Assembly (NCBI GenBank): GCA_003224635.1
Contig: QHZK01000150.1
Coordinates: 1 to 13,015, forward strand
Length of the DNA stretch: 13,015 nucleotides
Direction of reading: 5' to 3'
From: Acidobacteriota bacterium
GTDB lineage: Bacteria > Acidobacteriota > Terriglobia > UBA7540
Numbering within the stretch: the stretch's first letter is position 1; every line of letters begins with the position of its first letter. The notes beneath the pieces are model-generated. The model was given only the letters and a program-made list of their open reading frames with translations, was not told the DNA's origin and did not search any database. This document shows positions 12,271 through 13,015 of this stretch, piece by piece. The position numbers and the translations under genes were made by a program.

Positions 12271-13015
12271 CAGCTCGCTCATAACCGCGTGGTGCGTGCT
12301 CTTCATCGGGACTAGGTGGGTAGCCAAACCGAGCCTCTTGGCCAAATTTCGAATCGGCTGTGCGTCATCATATGTCATCAGGAAGTCGCCGCGCAAAGAG
12401 GCTGTCGCCCGAAGCAGTTCCTCGTGGTCGACCTCCGAGTGCGTGTAGAGGCGTCGCCCTGCCATCGTATACGGGGGATCGATGAGAAAGGCCATATCTT
12501 TGCGGTTTGCGTTCTCGCGGATGAACTGAAGGCCATCGCCACGCCTGAAACGAATCCGATGCCTATTCTCGCAAATCGCGAGGATACGGCGCTCTAAGGT
12601 TTTGGGATACCAACGCGAAGCCAAGCCCCGCCCGTTCTCACCCTGCTTGAACAAGCCGGCGCCTGGCGCCATAATTCCGCCGCGCTGGACTCGGTTTCGC
12701 AGAATAGTTTGGAAGGCCCGCTCAAATTGATCCCTAGGCGTTTTCGACAGGACGGCCTTTACCGTGTGTGCCGAAAAGTCAAACGAAACAATCTCCGAGG
12801 CAAGTCGCTCGCCTTGGAGGCCGAGAATCGTCCTCCACACAGCACCCACGTCCGGGTCGATCTCGATGAGAGCAAGTTTCTGGGCCAAACCTTCGAACAA
12901 CACGGACAACCCCACAGTGCCGCCACCGGCGAAGGGTTCAGCAAATTCGAGCGGGTGATATGGTAGGCTTCTGAGCCACTGCCGGACGTAGGGCACAAGC
13001 CAAGTTTTCCCGCCG
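12172..13015 (-). CDS. D12-class N6-adenine DNA methyltransferase, 5' end cut by window
   Basis: An alpha-group adenine methyltransferase of the Dam/D12 class, almost certainly the protecting partner of the endonuclease. What is seen, in order: GGKTWLVPYV at the window edge (the family's N-terminal GGK motif), FAEPFAGGGTVGLSV (SAM-binding motif I), ALIEIDPDV, NRVQRGGIMAPGAGLF, then FLIDPPYT (catalytic motif IV, DPPY) and MSELLIGRDLG near the end. About 280 residues are visible, close to full family length; only a few N-terminal residues should be missing. The GTG at 12996 is an internal Val codon, since the frame and homology continue through it to base 13014. The 3' end overlaps the endonuclease coding end by 99 bp on the opposite strand. 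Confidence 0.92.
   Translation of the reverse strand, partial: GGKTWLVPYVRQWLRSLPYHPLEFAEPFAGGGTVGLSVLFEGLAQKLALIEIDPDVGAVWRTILGLQGERLASEIVSFDFSAHTVKAVLSKTPRDQFERAFQTILRNRVQRGGIMAPGAGLFKQGENGRGLASRWYPKTLERRILAICENRHRIRFRRGDGLQFIRENANRKDMAFLIDPPYTMAGRRLYTHSEVDHEELLRATASLRGDFLMTYDDAQPIRNLAKRLGLATHLVPMKSTHHAVMSELLIGRDLGWAKKPLELFEDTLFKNLQAHGDASG

Noticed and set aside
12994..12996. GTG as start of the adenine methyltransferase
   Set aside because: The reading frame continues upstream with GGKTWL, the family's conserved N-terminal motif, so the gene runs off the window.

Overview
The window reads as a high-GC, environmental, Acidobacteriota-like bacterial chromosome fragment. This is inferred from the gene order of a pilus/secretion cluster, the repeat-rich gaps, and the style of its secreted proteins; no rRNA or other phylogenetic marker is present. 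No rRNA, tRNA, IS element or CRISPR array is visible.

Region 1 (1-4445, + strand) is a type IV pilus / type II secretion assembly cluster. It starts with the C-terminal end of a GspE/PilB ATPase, followed by PilM-like, PilN-like, PilO-like and PilP/GspC-like inner-membrane platform proteins and an unusual pseudopilin. Region 2 (4521-7387, + strand) encodes three predicted exported proteins: a glycine-rich lipoprotein-like protein, a signal-peptide protein of unknown function, and a matrixin-type zinc metalloprotease with a C-terminal carboxypeptidase-regulatory-like domain. They may be surface or secreted products, but a link to the upstream machinery is only inferred. The gaps, and some coding ends, of regions 1-2 are filled with degenerate 7-bp tandem repeats of several families. 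Most form inverted pairs, and several abut or enter genes.

Region 3 (7506-11124, - strand) reads right to left: a class III aminotransferase with a plausible promoter, a DinB/YfiT-like metal-binding protein 24 bp behind it, then after a 286-bp gap a stand-alone MEDS-domain protein and an SDR oxidoreductase. A three-armed palindromic element sits in the SDR leader. A long nested hairpin separates regions 2 and 3, where transcription converges.

Region 4 (11347-13015) is a restriction-modification pair: a NotI-family endonuclease (+) and a D12-class adenine methyltransferase (-, running off the right edge). Their 3' coding ends overlap by 99 bp in antisense. The pairing is notable because NotI's own site, GCGGCCGC, contains no adenine and occurs at least twice in this window, so this enzyme probably recognises a different, adenine-containing sequence.

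The two most interesting items are the heptad-repeat system that has colonised the pilus/secretion cluster, and the NotI-like nuclease with an adenine methyltransferase.
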